Shown here in pieces: positions 8,364 to 18,698 of a stretch of DNA of 43,430 nucleotides. Source of the DNA: Motilimonas cestriensis. GTDB taxonomy: Bacteria > Pseudomonadota > Gammaproteobacteria > Enterobacterales > CBDFNC01. The stretch covers positions 1 through 43,430 of the forward strand of contig NZ_JAIMJA010000030.1 in the NCBI RefSeq assembly GCF_021295315.1. Direction: 5' to 3'. The notes under the pieces are model-generated. The model searched no databases, had not been told where the DNA came from, and saw nothing but the letters and a program-made list of their open reading frames with translations. Numbering within the stretch: the stretch's first letter is position 1; the number at the start of each line of letters is the position of its first letter. Made by a program: the position numbers and the translations under genes.

Positions 8364-11181
8364 AGTGGCGAACTTCCCCTTCACCTGATACGTTGGTAAC
8401 ACAGCGACCACATAGCTCTGGGTGTTCAGCAATTGAACCAACATCTTCAATGTGGTGCCAACAACGACTGCATTTCGCGGCCTCTGACGCTTCAACCAAT
8501 ACCGACAAGCCTTCAACTTCTGTTTTTATTGCCGCTTCTGGCGCAGCTTCGACACTGACCAACGCTTTAGAGGTCAACAATACAAAACGTAATTCGTTTT
8601 CAATTAAGGCCAATTTTTCAGCTTGAGCCGGGGTTACATATAGCGTTACATTCGCCGCTAAACCACCACCAATTTTGCCATCACGACGCGCTTGCTCTAA
8701 CGATTTATTCACTTCACCACGAATGCGGATCACTTCATCCCAGTATTCGTTATTCAGTTTTTCGTTCTCGTCTAATGCAAATAAGTCCTCAAACCACACA
8801 CCAGTGAATACGAACTCATCACGATCTCCCGGCATACGCTGCCAAATTTCATCTGCGGTGAAGCTCATGATCGGCGCCATTAAGCGCACCAAAGACTCAC
8901 AAATCAAGTACATGGCCGTTTGACAACTGCGACGAGCTAAACCATCAGACTTAGCGGTGTACTGGCGATCCTTAATAATATCCAAGTAGAAACTACCTAA
9001 ATCAATCGAGCAGAAGTGCATCATCTTTTGCGTAACTGTTAGCAATTGATAGTTATCGTAGGCATCCACTAGCGCATCTTGCAGCTCTTTGGCTTTACCA
9101 ACCGCCCAACGGTCAAGGGCAACCATTTCACTTGGTGCCACCATGTCCGTTTTCGGATCAAAACCATTTAAATTAGCTAATAAGAAACGCATGGTATTAC
9201 GAATACGACGGTAGCTATCAGCACTGCGCTTTAAGATTTCATCCGATACCGTCATCTCACCGGTGTAATCCGTTGATGCCACCCATAAGCGTAAAATATC
9301 CGCGCCTAGCTCATTCATGACCACTTGAGGTGATACCACGTTACCGATAGATTTTGACATCTTGCGGCCGTTAGCATCAACGGTGAAACCGTGAGTGAGC
9401 ACTTCTTTGTAAGGCGCTTCGCCATTCATCGCAGTACCGGTCATTAGAGACGACTGGAACCAACCACGATGCTGATCGGAACCTTCAAGGTACATATCCG
9501 CTTTATGGCCATTGTATTCAGCGCGAGCAGCCACAACAGCGGCATGAGTTGAACCAGAATCAAACCACACATCTAACGTATCAGGTACCTTGCGGTATTG
9601 GTCGGCTTCACCACCTAACAGCTCAGCATCGTCAAGATCCCACCAAGCTTGAATCCCTTCTTTTTCGACTTTCTGCGCTACTTTTTCGATTAATTCAGAT
9701 GAATTCGGGTGTAGCTCTTGGGTTTCTTTGTGGACAAATAAAGCAATTGGCACACCCCAAGTACGTTGGCGCGAAATACACCAGTCAGGACGCCCTTCAA
9801 CCATTTTCTCGATACGATTTTGGCCCCACTCAGGGATCCAACGCACCGACTTAATTTCGCCCATGGCGGTGTCACGTAGACCATTTTGATCCATCGAGAT
9901 AAACCATTGCGGCGTGGCACGAAAGATAATCGGCGTTTTATGGCGCCAGCAATGCGGGTAACTGTGGCGGAACGCGACAAAGTGCATTAACGCACCTTTT
10001 TCTTTTAACACTTCCACTACGCTGTCGTTGGCTTTAAATACGTGCTGACCAGCAAATAGCTCAGTATCCGCTTTATACACCCCGTTATCACCCACTGGGT
10101 TAGCCACTTCTAGGCCGTATTTATTACCAACGATAAAGTCGTCTTGACCATGGCCCGGCGCGGTATGCACCACACCTGTACCAGATTCGGTAGTAACGTG
10201 TTCGCCTAAAATAGCCGGCACGCTAAAGTCATAGAATGGATGGTTAAATTGCGCGAGCTCTAATGCTTCACCTTTGGCAAAGCCGAGTTTACGAAACTCA
10301 GTGATCTCGTAACGCGCCAAACACGCTTCCATTAGCTCTTCAGCTAAAATCAAACGCTCTTTACCGGCCGCTGAAACCACTTCAACCAGCACATAATCAA
10401 GATTAGCTGCTAATGCTACCGCGCGGTTAGCCGGTAAGGTCCAAGGCGTGGTGGTCCAGATTAATACTGATACTTGACCTTCGCCTGCATCACCTTCAAG
10501 GGCGAAACGAGATACCACATCCGCTTCATCTTTAGCGGCAAAGCGCACATCGATGGCTGGAGAGGTTTTATCTTCGTACTCCACTTCCGCTTCCGCCAGT
10601 GCTGAGCCACAGTCGGTACACCAATGCACCGGCTTAGAGCCCTTATGCAAATGGCCGTTATCGATAATTTTACCTAAGGCTCGAATAATGTTGGCTTCCG
10701 TTGAAAAGTCCATGGTTAAGTAGGGATTTTGCCAATCACCTAATACACCTAAACGGATAAAATCTTTGCGCTGACCGTCGACTTGCTTAGCCGCGTATTC
10801 ACGGCATTTTTTACGAAAATCTGCCGCACTGATTTTTTGACCTGGCTTGCCTACCTTCTGCTCAACTTTAAGTTCAATCGGCAGACCGTGACAATCCCAA
10901 CCTGGAATATAAGGCGAGTCAAAATCCGCTAGGGTTTTCGACTTAATAATAATGTCTTTTAGGATCTTGTTAACTGAGTGACCAATATGAATATCGCCGT
11001 TCGCATAAGGAGGGCCATCATGTAGGATAAAGGATTTTTTACCCTTTTTTGCCTCACGGATCTTGCCGTAAAGATCCTTTGCATACCATTCTTTCAACAT
11101 GTTTGGCTCACGATTAGCTAAGTTAGCTTTCATCGGGAACCCTGTTTTAGGAAGATTCAGGGTGTCTTTATAGTCGCTCAT
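8356..11181 (-). CDS. ileS: Isoleucyl-tRNA synthetase IleS
   Basis: This class I synthetase charges tRNA-Ile and edits valine. The 941-residue product has the normal bacterial length. The HIGH motif ([12 protein letters not shown], near residue 60), editing domain ([14 protein letters not shown]), KMSKS motif ([10 protein letters not shown], near residue 605) and the C-terminal zinc finger (CSRCWHH...CGRC) are all visible. It heads the overlapping ileS-lspA-fkpB-ispH operon and begins 34 bases after the ribF stop. Confidence 0.98.
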   Translation of the reverse strand: MSDYKDTLNLPKTGFPMKANLANREPNMLKEWYAKDLYGKIREAKKGKKSFILHDGPPYANGDIHIGHSVNKILKDIIIKSKTLADFDSPYIPGWDCHGLPIELKVEQKVGKPGQKISAADFRKKCREYAAKQVDGQRKDFIRLGVLGDWQNPYLTMDFSTEANIIRALGKIIDNGHLHKGSKPVHWCTDCGSALAEAEVEYEDKTSPAIDVRFAAKDEADVVSRFALEGDAGEGQVSVLIWTTTPWTLPANRAVALAANLDYVLVEVVSAAGKERLILAEELMEACLARYEITEFRKLGFAKGEALELAQFNHPFYDFSVPAILGEHVTTESGTGVVHTAPGHGQDDFIVGNKYGLEVANPVGDNGVYKADTELFAGQHVFKANDSVVEVLKEKGALMHFVAFRHSYPHCWRHKTPIIFRATPQWFISMDQNGLRDTAMGEIKSVRWIPEWGQNRIEKMVEGRPDWCISRQRTWGVPIALFVHKETQELHPNSSELIEKVAQKVEKEGIQAWWDLDDAELLGGEADQYRKVPDTLDVWFDSGSTHAAVVAARAEYNGHKADMYLEGSDQHRGWFQSSLMTGTAMNGEAPYKEVLTHGFTVDANGRKMSKSIGNVVSPQVVMNELGADILRLWVASTDYTGEMTVSDEILKRSADSYRRIRNTMRFLLANLNGFDPKTDMVAPSEMVALDRWAVGKAKELQDALVDAYDNYQLLTVTQKMMHFCSIDLGSFYLDIIKDRQYTAKSDGLARRSCQTAMYLICESLVRLMAPIMSFTADEIWQRMPGDRDEFVFTGVWFEDLFALDENEKLNNEYWDEVIRIRGEVNKSLEQARRDGKIGGGLAANVTLYVTPAQAEKLALIENELRFVLLTSKALVSVEAAPEAAIKTEVEGLSVLVEASEAAKCSRCWHHIEDVGSIAEHPELCGRCVTNVSGEGEVRHYA

Positions 11182-11215
11182 TTAATCCAAGTTCCATTAT
11201 CGGGAAGGTCAATTT

Positions 11216-12148
11216 TCAAACAGCCAAGCCGTGATAATCACGCGCCTGACCGACATCTAGTTCGATTTGTTGTTTTAGTGCCGCAAAATTTTCAAATTTG
11301 CGTTCATCTCGTATTTTTTGTTTTAACACGACTTCAAGCTGGCGGCCATAAAGATCGCCGCTGTAGTCGAAAATATGTACTTCTAGCTGCTGGCGCTCGC
11401 CATTAAGTGTTGGGCGAGTACCAATATTCGCAATGCCGCTATAGGTCGCTTGTGCAATTCCCTTAATCTCAACGGCATACACCCCTTTCACTGGGGTTAC
11501 TAAACGTTTTAACCAAATATTGGCGGTCGGCACGCCGATAGTGCGGCCTAATTTTTGGCCGTGGGCTACGCGTCCACTAATGCTATATGGCCGGCCCAGT
11601 AAGCGTTCAGCGTGTTGTAACTGACCTGCAGCAAGGGCATCTCGGATCTGTGTGCTGCTCACCCGAGTGCTACCGTGCAGCAAGCTTTGCGTGGCGATCA
11701 CATCAAAACCATATTTTTTGCCCGCTTGTTGCAACAGCTCAAAATTACCTTGGCGGCGATAGCCAAAATGAAAATCGTCGCCAACCACCAAGAATTTTAC
11801 GCCTAGCTTATTCACCAGCACCTGTTCAATAAACTGATTGGCATCCATGGCAGCAAAGTGACGACTAAATCTAACACATAGCAACCGGTCTAAGCCAAAT
11901 TGCTCGAGACGCCTAAATTTGTCTCGTAAGCGACTTAATCGAGCGGGAGAGTTTTCACCCAGGAATAATTCCAAGGGTTGAGGCTCAAAGGTCATCACTG
12001 TCGCAGGCACCGCAAATTCAGCAGCCTTAAGCAATAGCTGCTGCAATACCGCTTGGTGTCCTCTATGGACGCCATCAAAATTACCTATGCTAAGAACACA
12101 GCCCTGATGCTCAGGTTTAATATTCTTGATGCCTCGGATTAGATCCAT
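11216..12148 (-). CDS. ribF: Bifunctional riboflavin kinase / FAD synthetase RibF
   Basis: RibF converts riboflavin to FMN and then FAD. I take the ATG at 12148 (MDLIRGIKNIKPEH), preceded by GAGAG, giving 310 residues (E. coli 313); a start at 12169 is possible but lies outside the family alignment. The nucleotidyltransferase domain comes first (LSIGNFDGVHRGHQAV, then VVGDDFHFGYRRQG), then the kinase domain (RPYSISGRVAHGQKLGRTIGVPTAN and later GIANIGTRPT). It sits 55 bases after murJ and before ileS, a conserved order. Confidence 0.96.
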   Translation of the reverse strand: MDLIRGIKNIKPEHQGCVLSIGNFDGVHRGHQAVLQQLLLKAAEFAVPATVMTFEPQPLELFLGENSPARLSRLRDKFRRLEQFGLDRLLCVRFSRHFAAMDANQFIEQVLVNKLGVKFLVVGDDFHFGYRRQGNFELLQQAGKKYGFDVIATQSLLHGSTRVSSTQIRDALAAGQLQHAERLLGRPYSISGRVAHGQKLGRTIGVPTANIWLKRLVTPVKGVYAVEIKGIAQATYSGIANIGTRPTLNGERQQLEVHIFDYSGDLYGRQLEVVLKQKIRDERKFENFAALKQQIELDVGQARDYHGLAV

Positions 12149-12203
12149 TCTCTCTACCAATAGCCACAAAACTGACGGATTATATAACAGCCAGTTTGAG
12201 TAA

Positions 12204-13778
12204 TCAGCCCCCCGAGGTACGAAGATCGCGTGGACGCAAACCGAATACTAAGTTTATGACTAAATAAATCACGCCCCCCGCACTAATTAAAGCCGCTAAC
12301 AACCAAACCTGACTTAACTTAGGTTGTTCAGCCCAAGTTGATAAATCGGGAGTGAAATAGACTAAAAACGCCCCCATCGCGAATGCCGCAAGCAGTAAAC
12401 GAGTCAAAAACCAAACCGTGCCTGGTTGTAATACAAACACGCCCTGATTTTTTAAACCGCGCCATAACATAAAGGCGTTTAATGAAGCCGACAAAGAAGT
12501 AGCAATGGCTAAACCAACATAACCATAAGGAATAGCAAAAATAATATTAAACACCATATTGCTGACCATGGCGATAATGCCGTATTTAACCGGTGTTTTG
12601 GTATCTTGACGCGCGTAATAACCTGGCGCGAGCACTTTAACTAACATAAAACTAAGCAGACCAAAGCCATAAGCGATTAAACTCATTGATGCCATTTGTA
12701 CATCACTTTGGCCGAATTTCCCGCTCATAAACAGCACCGCCAGCATAGGTTGCGCCAGTAAGATCAACCCAAACATCGCCGGCACCCCCAACAAGCACAC
12801 CAGTCGAAAGCCCCAATCTAGAGTTTGGGCAAAATCTTGCTTCGAGTCACTCGCATGGAGGCGCGATAAGCTAGGTAAAATCACCGTAGCAATGGCGATG
12901 CCAAACAACCCCAATGGGAACTCTAATAAACGGTCCGAAAAGTACAGCCAACTCAGCGCGCCATCTTGTAAAAAACTGGCAATAACAGTGTCCAATAACA
13001 AGTTGATTTGGCTAACGGATACCCCAAACATAGCGGGAATCATTAAGGTTCTAATTTTGACGACGCCAGGATGATGCCATTGCCATTTCGGCTTGACCAG
13101 CACACCCGCTTGTTTCAAAAAAGGAATTTGAAACAAGAACTGGATTAAGCCACCCAAAAACACCCCTGATGCCATGATATATTCGGGCTGCTCGACATAT
13201 GGAGCAAAAATCAAAGCGCAAGAAATAATCGCAATATTCAAAAATACCGGCGTAAATGCGGCGATGGCAAACTTACCCAATGAATTTAAAATGGCGCCAC
13301 TCATGGCGACAAAAGTGATAAACCATAAATACGGAAAGGTAATTTTAAGTAAGGTTGACGCTAAAGTATATTTCTCTGCATCAGGCCCACCTTGCCACCA
13401 ATCCACAAACCAACCAAAGCCAAATAGCGCAATGATCAAAGGCGAAGCGAGCACACCGATCAGCGTAATCACCGTGACAATGGTACCTAAAGTTCCAGAT
13501 ACCGCAGCAATTAACTTTCGTAATTCGGTTTCGTCTTCTTTTTGCTGATACTCGGAGAAAACAGGTACGAATGCTTGCGCAAATGCCCCTTCTGCAAACA
13601 AGCGCCGTAAGAAGTTGGGGATCTTATTGGCCATTAAAAATACGTCTGCAGCGGCGCCTGCCCCTAAGATATTTGCGACCACCATATCTCTGATTAAACC
13701 CAAGATCCGCGAGATCAAGGTCATGGCACTGACGACTGCGCCCGATTTAAGTAGCTTTTTACTCAAGTATTGCCTCAT
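12204..13778 (-). CDS. murJ: Lipid II flippase MurJ (MviN)
   Basis: MurJ moves the peptidoglycan precursor lipid II across the inner membrane. The 524-residue product is a MOP-superfamily transporter with about 14 membrane helices and begins like the family: SAMTLISRILGLIRDMVVANILGAGAAADVF; the motif ANKIPNFLRRLFAEGAFAQAFVP is diagnostic. The ATG at 13778 has a weak ribosome site. A TTG at 13766 lies six bases after an AGG and would start MSKKLLKSG, which fits E. coli MurJ better, so the true start may be there. It is divergent from rpsT and probably leads a ribF-containing transcript. Confidence 0.95.
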   Translation of the reverse strand: MRQYLSKKLLKSGAVVSAMTLISRILGLIRDMVVANILGAGAAADVFLMANKIPNFLRRLFAEGAFAQAFVPVFSEYQQKEDETELRKLIAAVSGTLGTIVTVITLIGVLASPLIIALFGFGWFVDWWQGGPDAEKYTLASTLLKITFPYLWFITFVAMSGAILNSLGKFAIAAFTPVFLNIAIISCALIFAPYVEQPEYIMASGVFLGGLIQFLFQIPFLKQAGVLVKPKWQWHHPGVVKIRTLMIPAMFGVSVSQINLLLDTVIASFLQDGALSWLYFSDRLLEFPLGLFGIAIATVILPSLSRLHASDSKQDFAQTLDWGFRLVCLLGVPAMFGLILLAQPMLAVLFMSGKFGQSDVQMASMSLIAYGFGLLSFMLVKVLAPGYYARQDTKTPVKYGIIAMVSNMVFNIIFAIPYGYVGLAIATSLSASLNAFMLWRGLKNQGVFVLQPGTVWFLTRLLLAAFAMGAFLVYFTPDLSTWAEQPKLSQVWLLAALISAGGVIYLVINLVFGLRPRDLRTSGG

Positions 13779-13879
13779 TAGAACTGTTAGTGCAGCGCGA
13801 ATGCTGCTAAAATCCGCCGACTAGTTTAACCGTGCTGCGGGTGAGATACCATGCAGTGGTGTTTAATTACACAAAAGGT

Positions 13880-13908
13880 TTGACAAAACACGTACAATAA
13901 GGCATATT
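13880..13908 (+). promoter_or_regulatory. rpsT promoter
   Basis: A perfect -35 TTGACA (13880-13885), a 17-base spacer and -10 CATATT (13903-13908) lie about 50 bases before the rpsT start. It is the best sigma-70 match in the murJ/rpsT divergent region. Confidence 0.65.
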
Positions 13909-13957
13909 CCACGGCCTTTAAATACACCCTGTTTAGACAGATTTTAGGAGTTAGAAC

Positions 13958-14218
13958 TTGGCTAATATCAAGTCTGCTAAGAAACGCGCAATCCAAGCTG
14001 AGAAGAACCGCCAGCATAACGCTAGCCGTCGCTCCATGATGCGCACTTACATGAAAAGAGTTGTTGCCGCTATTGCAGAAGGTAACAAAGAAGCTGCACA
14101 AGAAGCATTCAAGAAGGTTCAACCTATCCTTGACCGCTACGCAACTAAAGGCCTAATCAGCAAAAACAAAGCTGCTCGTCATAAGAGCAACTTTAACGCG
14201 AAAATTAAAGCGCTTTAA
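13958..14218 (+). CDS. rpsT: 30S ribosomal protein S20
   Basis: S20 binds 16S rRNA early in 30S assembly. The 86-residue lysine/arginine-rich product ([20 protein letters not shown]...[13 protein letters not shown]) matches S20 over its full length. The start codon is TTG, with TAGGAG seven bases upstream; no ATG fits. E. coli rpsT also starts with UUG, and the poor start codon is part of its autoregulation, so the same control is likely here. It is monocistronic and ends at a strong terminator. Confidence 0.97.
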   Translation: MANIKSAKKRAIQAEKNRQHNASRRSMMRTYMKRVVAAIAEGNKEAAQEAFKKVQPILDRYATKGLISKNKAARHKSNFNAKIKAL

Positions 14219-14243
14219 TTTTTGTTGCTAAGCTAAGTATTTG

Positions 14244-14272
14244 AAAAAACCGACCTAGGTCGGTTTTTTTTT
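14244..14272. terminator. Bidirectional intrinsic terminator (rpsT / nhaR)
   Basis: An A-run, the palindrome ACCGACCTAGGTCGGT and nine Ts form a 12-bp stem (14244-14255 with 14258-14269). It serves rpsT on plus and can serve nhaR on minus. Confidence 0.92.
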
Positions 14273-14300
14273 GCCTGTTATTTATGCCTCAACCGGAAAC

Positions 14301-15212
14301 CTATCTTTTAGCAGGGCTTTCTAAACCTGAAAATAACGCAGAAAAGTTACTCTCGCACAGACGTTTTACCGCTGGATGCTGGATCATGCGCTCAGCAAAA
14401 ATCACATAATATTCTTCTGTAATTTCATGGGTTTCACCTATCAACTCAACATTACCAGAGGCGGTGATTTCATCACTGTAGATACTTGGCGCAACAAAAA
14501 TACCCTTGTTATATTCACCAAACGCCTTCATTAAGGCGGCATCATCAAACTCGCCCAGAATTTGCGGCGACACCCCTAATTCGTCTAAGTAGGTGATGAG
14601 CTTGCGGCCCAGAGATGTTCTGCGTCCCGGCATTAACAGCTTACGCTCTTCTAAACATGCAGGGAAAGGTGAAGTAGGCACAGGCTTATGGCAAAAGAAG
14701 CTCACGCCACAGTAACCGATTTGCTTACTAAACAAGCCCGGGTTTTGGCTAGAGTCAACCGGACAATCTGATAAGATCATATCCAACTTATGCTGACTTA
14801 ACTTCTCAAGCAACATTTCATGAGTCGATTCATAACAGCATAAGTGGATTGAGCCATCATCGGGAACGACTGTCATTAACACCCGGCTAGCCAGGCGTTT
14901 ATACAACGCATCCGCTATTCCAACTTCAAATAATATGTTCTTATCTTTGGTGTAATTCACGATGTCGATCATTTCATAGCTTAAAGTAAACATGCGATCA
15001 GCATACTTAAATATCAGCTGCCCCAAGTCAGTGGCTTCTAAATTACGGCCTTTGCGCACAAATAAGCGGCCGCCTAAACGCTGCTCTAGCTGACGAATTT
15101 GCCCGGTAACCGTTTGTGGCGTTAAGAACAGCGCTTCAGCAGCTTTCGTCACTGAGCCTTTCTTTTGGGTCATCCAAAAATAGTAAAGGTGATTGTAGTT
15201 AAGATGGGACAT
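14301..15212 (-). CDS. nhaR: LysR-type transcriptional activator NhaR
   Basis: NhaR is a sodium-responsive activator of nhaA in E. coli. The 303-residue product matches E. coli NhaR along its length: [13 protein letters not shown] start, helix-turn-helix ([25 protein letters not shown], residues 19-45), and the effector domain with [24 protein letters not shown] and [24 protein letters not shown]. It lies just downstream of nhaA on the same strand, but a terminator separates them, so it may have its own promoter in the 15213-15264 spacer or depend on read-through. Confidence 0.95.
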   Translation of the reverse strand: MSHLNYNHLYYFWMTQKKGSVTKAAEALFLTPQTVTGQIRQLEQRLGGRLFVRKGRNLEATDLGQLIFKYADRMFTLSYEMIDIVNYTKDKNILFEVGIADALYKRLASRVLMTVVPDDGSIHLCCYESTHEMLLEKLSQHKLDMILSDCPVDSSQNPGLFSKQIGYCGVSFFCHKPVPTSPFPACLEERKLLMPGRRTSLGRKLITYLDELGVSPQILGEFDDAALMKAFGEYNKGIFVAPSIYSDEITASGNVELIGETHEITEEYYVIFAERMIQHPAVKRLCESNFSALFSGLESPAKR

Positions 15213-15265
15213 GGTTGTTCTCAGTAAAGAAACAATATTGTTCAGAGGTTAATATAAGTTGTAAT

Positions 15266-15301
15266 AAAAAACACCTGCCACGCAAAGGAAGCAGGTGTTT
15301 T
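15266..15301 (-). terminator. Intrinsic terminator of nhaA
   Basis: A 10-bp stem (15269-15278 with 15291-15300), 12-base loop, is followed on the minus strand by six Ts. It lies 24 bases beyond the nhaA stop and upstream of nhaR. Confidence 0.85.
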
Positions 15302-15325
15302 ACATAATAAAAGCTAAAAATAGTG

Positions 15326-16522
15326 TTAGTTCAGGCTCAATTCTGAGCGATTAACTTGAGTGTTAGGCTCGCTAGCGAGCGAGAAGTGCAATGTCATATA
15401 CCCTAATATCGCCGCAATAGCAGAGCCAATTAAGATAGCTAAGCGTGAAATGTCACCTAACGCAGCAGCTTCTGCAGTAAACGCTAGAGAGGTAATAAAA
15501 ATAGACATGGTAAAACCAATACCACATAAAATAGACACTGCAAATATTTGCATAAAGTTAATTCCCTTTGGCAAACTCGCCCAGCCCATTTTCACCGCAA
15601 GGTAACTCATGGTGAACACACCTAATGGCTTACCTATTAACAGCCCCAAAATAATGCCCATTGGTAATGGCTGTAATACCGCGCTAAATGGGATGCCAGC
15701 AAGGGATACCCCTGCATTAGCAAACGCAAATAACGGTAAAATCATAAAGCTACACCAAGGATGAAGGCCATGTTCAAGCTTAGCTGCCATCGTTTCACCA
15801 TCACGATTGCGCAGCGGAATAGCAAAACCAAGCACCACGCCGGCTAAGGTGGCATGCACGCCTGATTTTAATACCGCCACCCATAGCACTAGCCCGACTA
15901 CCATGTACAAGCTGATACGGCGCTCACCGCGAATACTCATCGCAAATAATAGAGCGCAACTTAGCGCCGCCACCAGCAATGAGGTCAGCGATAAATCTGA
16001 GCTATAAAATAGTGCAATAATTACGATAACGCCAAGATCATCAATAATAGCGAGCGCAAGTAAGAATACTTTTAAACTTACAGGGACACGCTTGCCAAAG
16101 AGCGCTAATACCCCCAACGCAAAAGCAATATCTGTGGCTGCGGGGATAGCCCAGCCGGAGCTAGCGACAGGGTCGGAAAAGTTAAACAATAAAAATACCG
16201 CAGCAGGTACCACCATGCCGCCAATGGCCGCAATCGCCGGTAGCATGGCTTTTTCTCGGGTTGATAAATCGCCTTCAACTAACTCTCGTTTTACTTCTAA
16301 ACCGATAAGTAGGAAGAAAATCGCCATCAGACCATCATTGATCCAAAGCAATAATGGCTTATCAATGTCTAATGCCGCAATGCGTAACTGCACCGGCATA
16401 TCGAGAAAATCTTGATAAACAGCGGTGAGAGGCGAATTTGCGATCAGTAAGGCTGTGAGGGCTGCAAAAATCAATATAATGCCGGGTGCAGACTCTTGTT
16501 TGAAAAACTGCTTAAGTGCCAT
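15326..16522 (-). CDS. nhaA: Na+/H+ antiporter NhaA (NhaR-linked copy)
   Basis: NhaA exchanges protons for sodium across the inner membrane for pH and salt homeostasis. I use the ATG at 16522 ([14 protein letters not shown]), giving 398 residues; a TTG nine bases earlier is possible. The essential Asp residues are visible: Asp131 ([11 protein letters not shown]) and the pair Asp161-Asp162 ([14 protein letters not shown]), equivalent to Asp133 and Asp163-164 of E. coli. The C-terminal half has [13 protein letters not shown] and [12 protein letters not shown]. It is closer to E. coli NhaA than the second copy at 18699. Its neighbour nhaR marks it as the NhaR-controlled copy. Confidence 0.97.
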   Translation of the reverse strand: MALKQFFKQESAPGIILIFAALTALLIANSPLTAVYQDFLDMPVQLRIAALDIDKPLLLWINDGLMAIFFLLIGLEVKRELVEGDLSTREKAMLPAIAAIGGMVVPAAVFLLFNFSDPVASSGWAIPAATDIAFALGVLALFGKRVPVSLKVFLLALAIIDDLGVIVIIALFYSSDLSLTSLLVAALSCALLFAMSIRGERRISLYMVVGLVLWVAVLKSGVHATLAGVVLGFAIPLRNRDGETMAAKLEHGLHPWCSFMILPLFAFANAGVSLAGIPFSAVLQPLPMGIILGLLIGKPLGVFTMSYLAVKMGWASLPKGINFMQIFAVSILCGIGFTMSIFITSLAFTAEAAALGDISRLAILIGSAIAAILGYMTLHFSLASEPNTQVNRSELSLN

Positions 16523-16613
16523 ATGAAACAAAACCTGTATAAATGGATATAACGGACTTCAGTCTACAGGGAAGTGAACTGCATAAGAAAATCACTTTTA
16601 GCAACACGAAATA

Positions 16614-16626
16614 TCGGATTTTCCGA
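16614..16626. promoter_or_regulatory. LysR-type dyad upstream of nhaA (possible NhaR site)
   Basis: TCGGA-TTT-TCCGA forms a 13-base palindrome within an A/T-rich flank, about 95 bases upstream of the nhaA start. LysR-type regulators bind such interrupted dyads, and NhaR is encoded next door. Assignment to NhaR is inference. Confidence 0.35.
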
Positions 16627-16740
16627 CAATTAAGACTAATAATACATTTAGTGTCCGAAATGTTAACAAGCCGTTAGCCAACTGAAAAATGAATATCAGA
16701 TTATTTTAAAACTCTATTTACGCAAGGAAACTAATTAAAA

Positions 16741-17088
16741 ATGAACATTCTACTTGTTGATGATGAGCCAGACATTGTTAGCTGCCTAACGGATTGCTTG
16801 GAACTTCTTGGTCATCAAGTGGACACAGCCAAAAGCGGCCAGCAGGCATTAGCAACCATGTTGCACCGAGTTCCCGATCTCATTATTTCAGATATTCGCA
16901 TGCCAGAAATGGACGGGATTAAATTGAAGCAGAGTATTCCAGACCATATCCCATTTATCTTTATGAGTGGCCATTTAGATGATGAGCGGGCATTGCAGAG
17001 CACGGGGATAAAATATCGACATTTTTTGGTTAAACCTTTTAAATTGGCGCAACTAAAGGCTAGCTTAAGAAATGTCAGCAGCGACTAA
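16741..17088 (+). CDS. Single-domain response regulator (CheY-like receiver)
   Basis: The 115-residue product is one complete receiver domain and nothing else. The acidic pocket Asp7-Asp8, phosphorylated Asp51 (ISDIRMPEMDG), Ser76 and Lys98 (VKPF) are all in place, so it should accept phosphate. It has no DNA-binding or enzymatic output domain. No histidine kinase is encoded in the window, so its partner is unknown. It is divergent from nhaA (218 bases between them) and convergent with the DUF945 gene. It could be a chemotaxis-like or phosphorelay protein; nothing links it to sodium transport except position. Confidence 0.9.
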   Translation: MNILLVDDEPDIVSCLTDCLELLGHQVDTAKSGQQALATMLHRVPDLIISDIRMPEMDGIKLKQSIPDHIPFIFMSGHLDDERALQSTGIKYRHFLVKPFKLAQLKASLRNVSSD

Positions 17089-17121
17089 ACCATCAGACTC
17101 AGTCGCTGCATAGCAGAGTAA

Positions 17122-18375
17122 TTACATAACAGGGAAAGTATTATCATTCACCACTAATTGGCCGTCTTTTAACGATCCCTCTAGCACTAATTCTTCACCT
17201 TTTTGTGCTAACACGCCCATCATAATGGCCACATTAAGTTGATCGCCAATACCCGGAATTTCAAGAAACTTATTAGACAAACGCGCATTAGCAGAGCCCG
17301 AAATATAAGCTAATGCAGCTTGTGGACCGCGCATTAAAATAGTCTCATCAATGACGCCTGCGGGTAAATTAATGTTTAGATCGGCATTAACATCTCCCCA
17401 AGGAGTTTGCGAGGTTAACTTAGATACCGATACATTCGCTCCTTTTCCTACCAGATCAAACAGCAACTGCTGTGCCAATGCTTCATCAATTTGCTCAGGG
17501 TTAGTCTGCAAGCGAGATAACTCAAGTAACGCACTTTCATCTAAACCTGTCACATTGAGCTCAACCGCGGTATTTGAAAAAGCCAATAACTCATCACCCA
17601 TTAACACATAATTACCAACAGTGAGCCCAACTAACGTATCTAACGTGTTAGCTTGCAAGCCTTGCTTAAAGGCAGTCTGCATCGTAACTTGGGTGAAATC
17701 AGCATTAGCATCATCGGTTCTCACTTCTGCTTCAGCTATCTTAAATAAGTAGTCATATGTCATCAGGCTGGAATCGGCTATTTGCGCAAAATCGCCATCC
17801 ACCTCCAAGCCTTTAAACATAAAGTGCTCGCCGTCTTTACTGCTAATGTCCAGCGACGCCAGTTCAATTAATGACTGACCTGACATCTCGTTTAAATTCA
17901 TTGAATAGGTCATGCTTACAGGCGTCATTTTCACTGAATTTCCGCCGTCAGCAAGGTCAATAGGTGCTAGCTGCGCATGCCCTTGTAGCTGCCCCAGTAA
18001 ATTGATTTCATCCTTTGCGGTAAAGGGAGCTGTGGTACCAAACAACTTCTGCACCACTTCTTTACTGGTTTCATCTGTCACGGATACTTTAGAATTAATG
18101 ACCGCTTTATAAGGCCAGTGCTGGGTATTCCCATCCACCATCAACACCCATTTTTGCTCGGCGTTTTCAGGATGCTCAAACGTTAATTCAATTTGTGACT
18201 GCGCAGCTAAGAAGCCCTTATCGTAGTTCACTAGTTTTGCACTAACGCCATTCTCTTGTTGATTCGTTTGTTCGATTAATGCAATTACTTGCTGCTGGGT
18301 GTACTCGCCAACATAGTAAACGCTACCAGCGCCAGCGGCTGCTAAAACAGCAACTGCGATCAGGGTCTTTTTCAT
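17122..18375 (-). CDS. DUF945 (YdgA-family) exported protein
   Basis: The 417-residue product starts MKKTLIAVAVLAAAGAGS, a signal or anchor sequence, then YYVGEYTQQQVIALIEQTNQ, as in YdgA-family proteins. The rest is soluble, acidic and beta-rich with repeated 'FKGLEVDG...' and 'DVNADLNINLP' type segments. The function of the family is not established; it is thought to be periplasmic. The ribosome site is TAAGG. It is flanked by genes on the opposite strand on both sides and is probably monocistronic. Confidence 0.85.
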   Translation of the reverse strand: MKKTLIAVAVLAAAGAGSVYYVGEYTQQQVIALIEQTNQQENGVSAKLVNYDKGFLAAQSQIELTFEHPENAEQKWVLMVDGNTQHWPYKAVINSKVSVTDETSKEVVQKLFGTTAPFTAKDEINLLGQLQGHAQLAPIDLADGGNSVKMTPVSMTYSMNLNEMSGQSLIELASLDISSKDGEHFMFKGLEVDGDFAQIADSSLMTYDYLFKIAEAEVRTDDANADFTQVTMQTAFKQGLQANTLDTLVGLTVGNYVLMGDELLAFSNTAVELNVTGLDESALLELSRLQTNPEQIDEALAQQLLFDLVGKGANVSVSKLTSQTPWGDVNADLNINLPAGVIDETILMRGPQAALAYISGSANARLSNKFLEIPGIGDQLNVAIMMGVLAQKGEELVLEGSLKDGQLVVNDNTFPVM

Positions 18376-18407
18376 GTTTAACCTTATTTAAGAAAATTAA
18401 CGTCGCA

Positions 18408-18442
18408 GAGGCTAGCAAATCAACACTACGAATCCTAGCCTC
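18408..18442. repeat. Perfect 8-bp inverted repeat in the DUF945/nhaA2 divergent region
   Basis: GAGGCTAG (18408-18415) and CTAGCCTC (18435-18442) are separated by 19 bases, about 33 bases upstream of the DUF945 start. It could be an operator or a 5' leader hairpin. The remaining divergent region (18443-18698) holds only the promoter candidate listed next and A-rich sequence. Confidence 0.5.
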
Positions 18443-18493
18443 AAACCAACAGAATGTTCTAAGCATCAAAATTTTATAACGCACATTGGCAAA

Positions 18494-18522
18494 TTGACGC
18501 CTATTCTTGCAATTAATAGGAT
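18494..18522 (+). promoter_or_regulatory. Candidate sigma-70 promoter of the second nhaA
   Basis: TTGACG (18494-18499), 17 bases, TAGGAT (18517-18522). It would give a leader of about 170 bases before the ATG at 18699. Moderate match only. Confidence 0.45.
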
Positions 18523-18698
18523 TGAAACTTATCAACAAAAAAACAAAAAAAGGGGTTAGAGCAACCAACAAAGCAGTGAAAAAAGTTCGACTGCCAACCT
18601 TAAAGGTGCAATTAAGTGAGTACAAATATCTTTATCAATTTCAATTTTTTACTGTAACCTTACATATTGTTTACATTCTATTTATAGGAGCACTCTCT

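Noticed and set aside
13779-14122. Minus-strand frame opposite rpsT
   Set aside because: It covers the rpsT gene and promoter in antisense, with cysteine-rich composition typical of a shadow frame.
18376-18698. Sodium or nhaA-type riboswitch ahead of the second nhaA
   Set aside because: I could not find the conserved helices or loops of the known Na+ or nhaA motifs; only an A-rich leader with a small GGTT/AACC pair.
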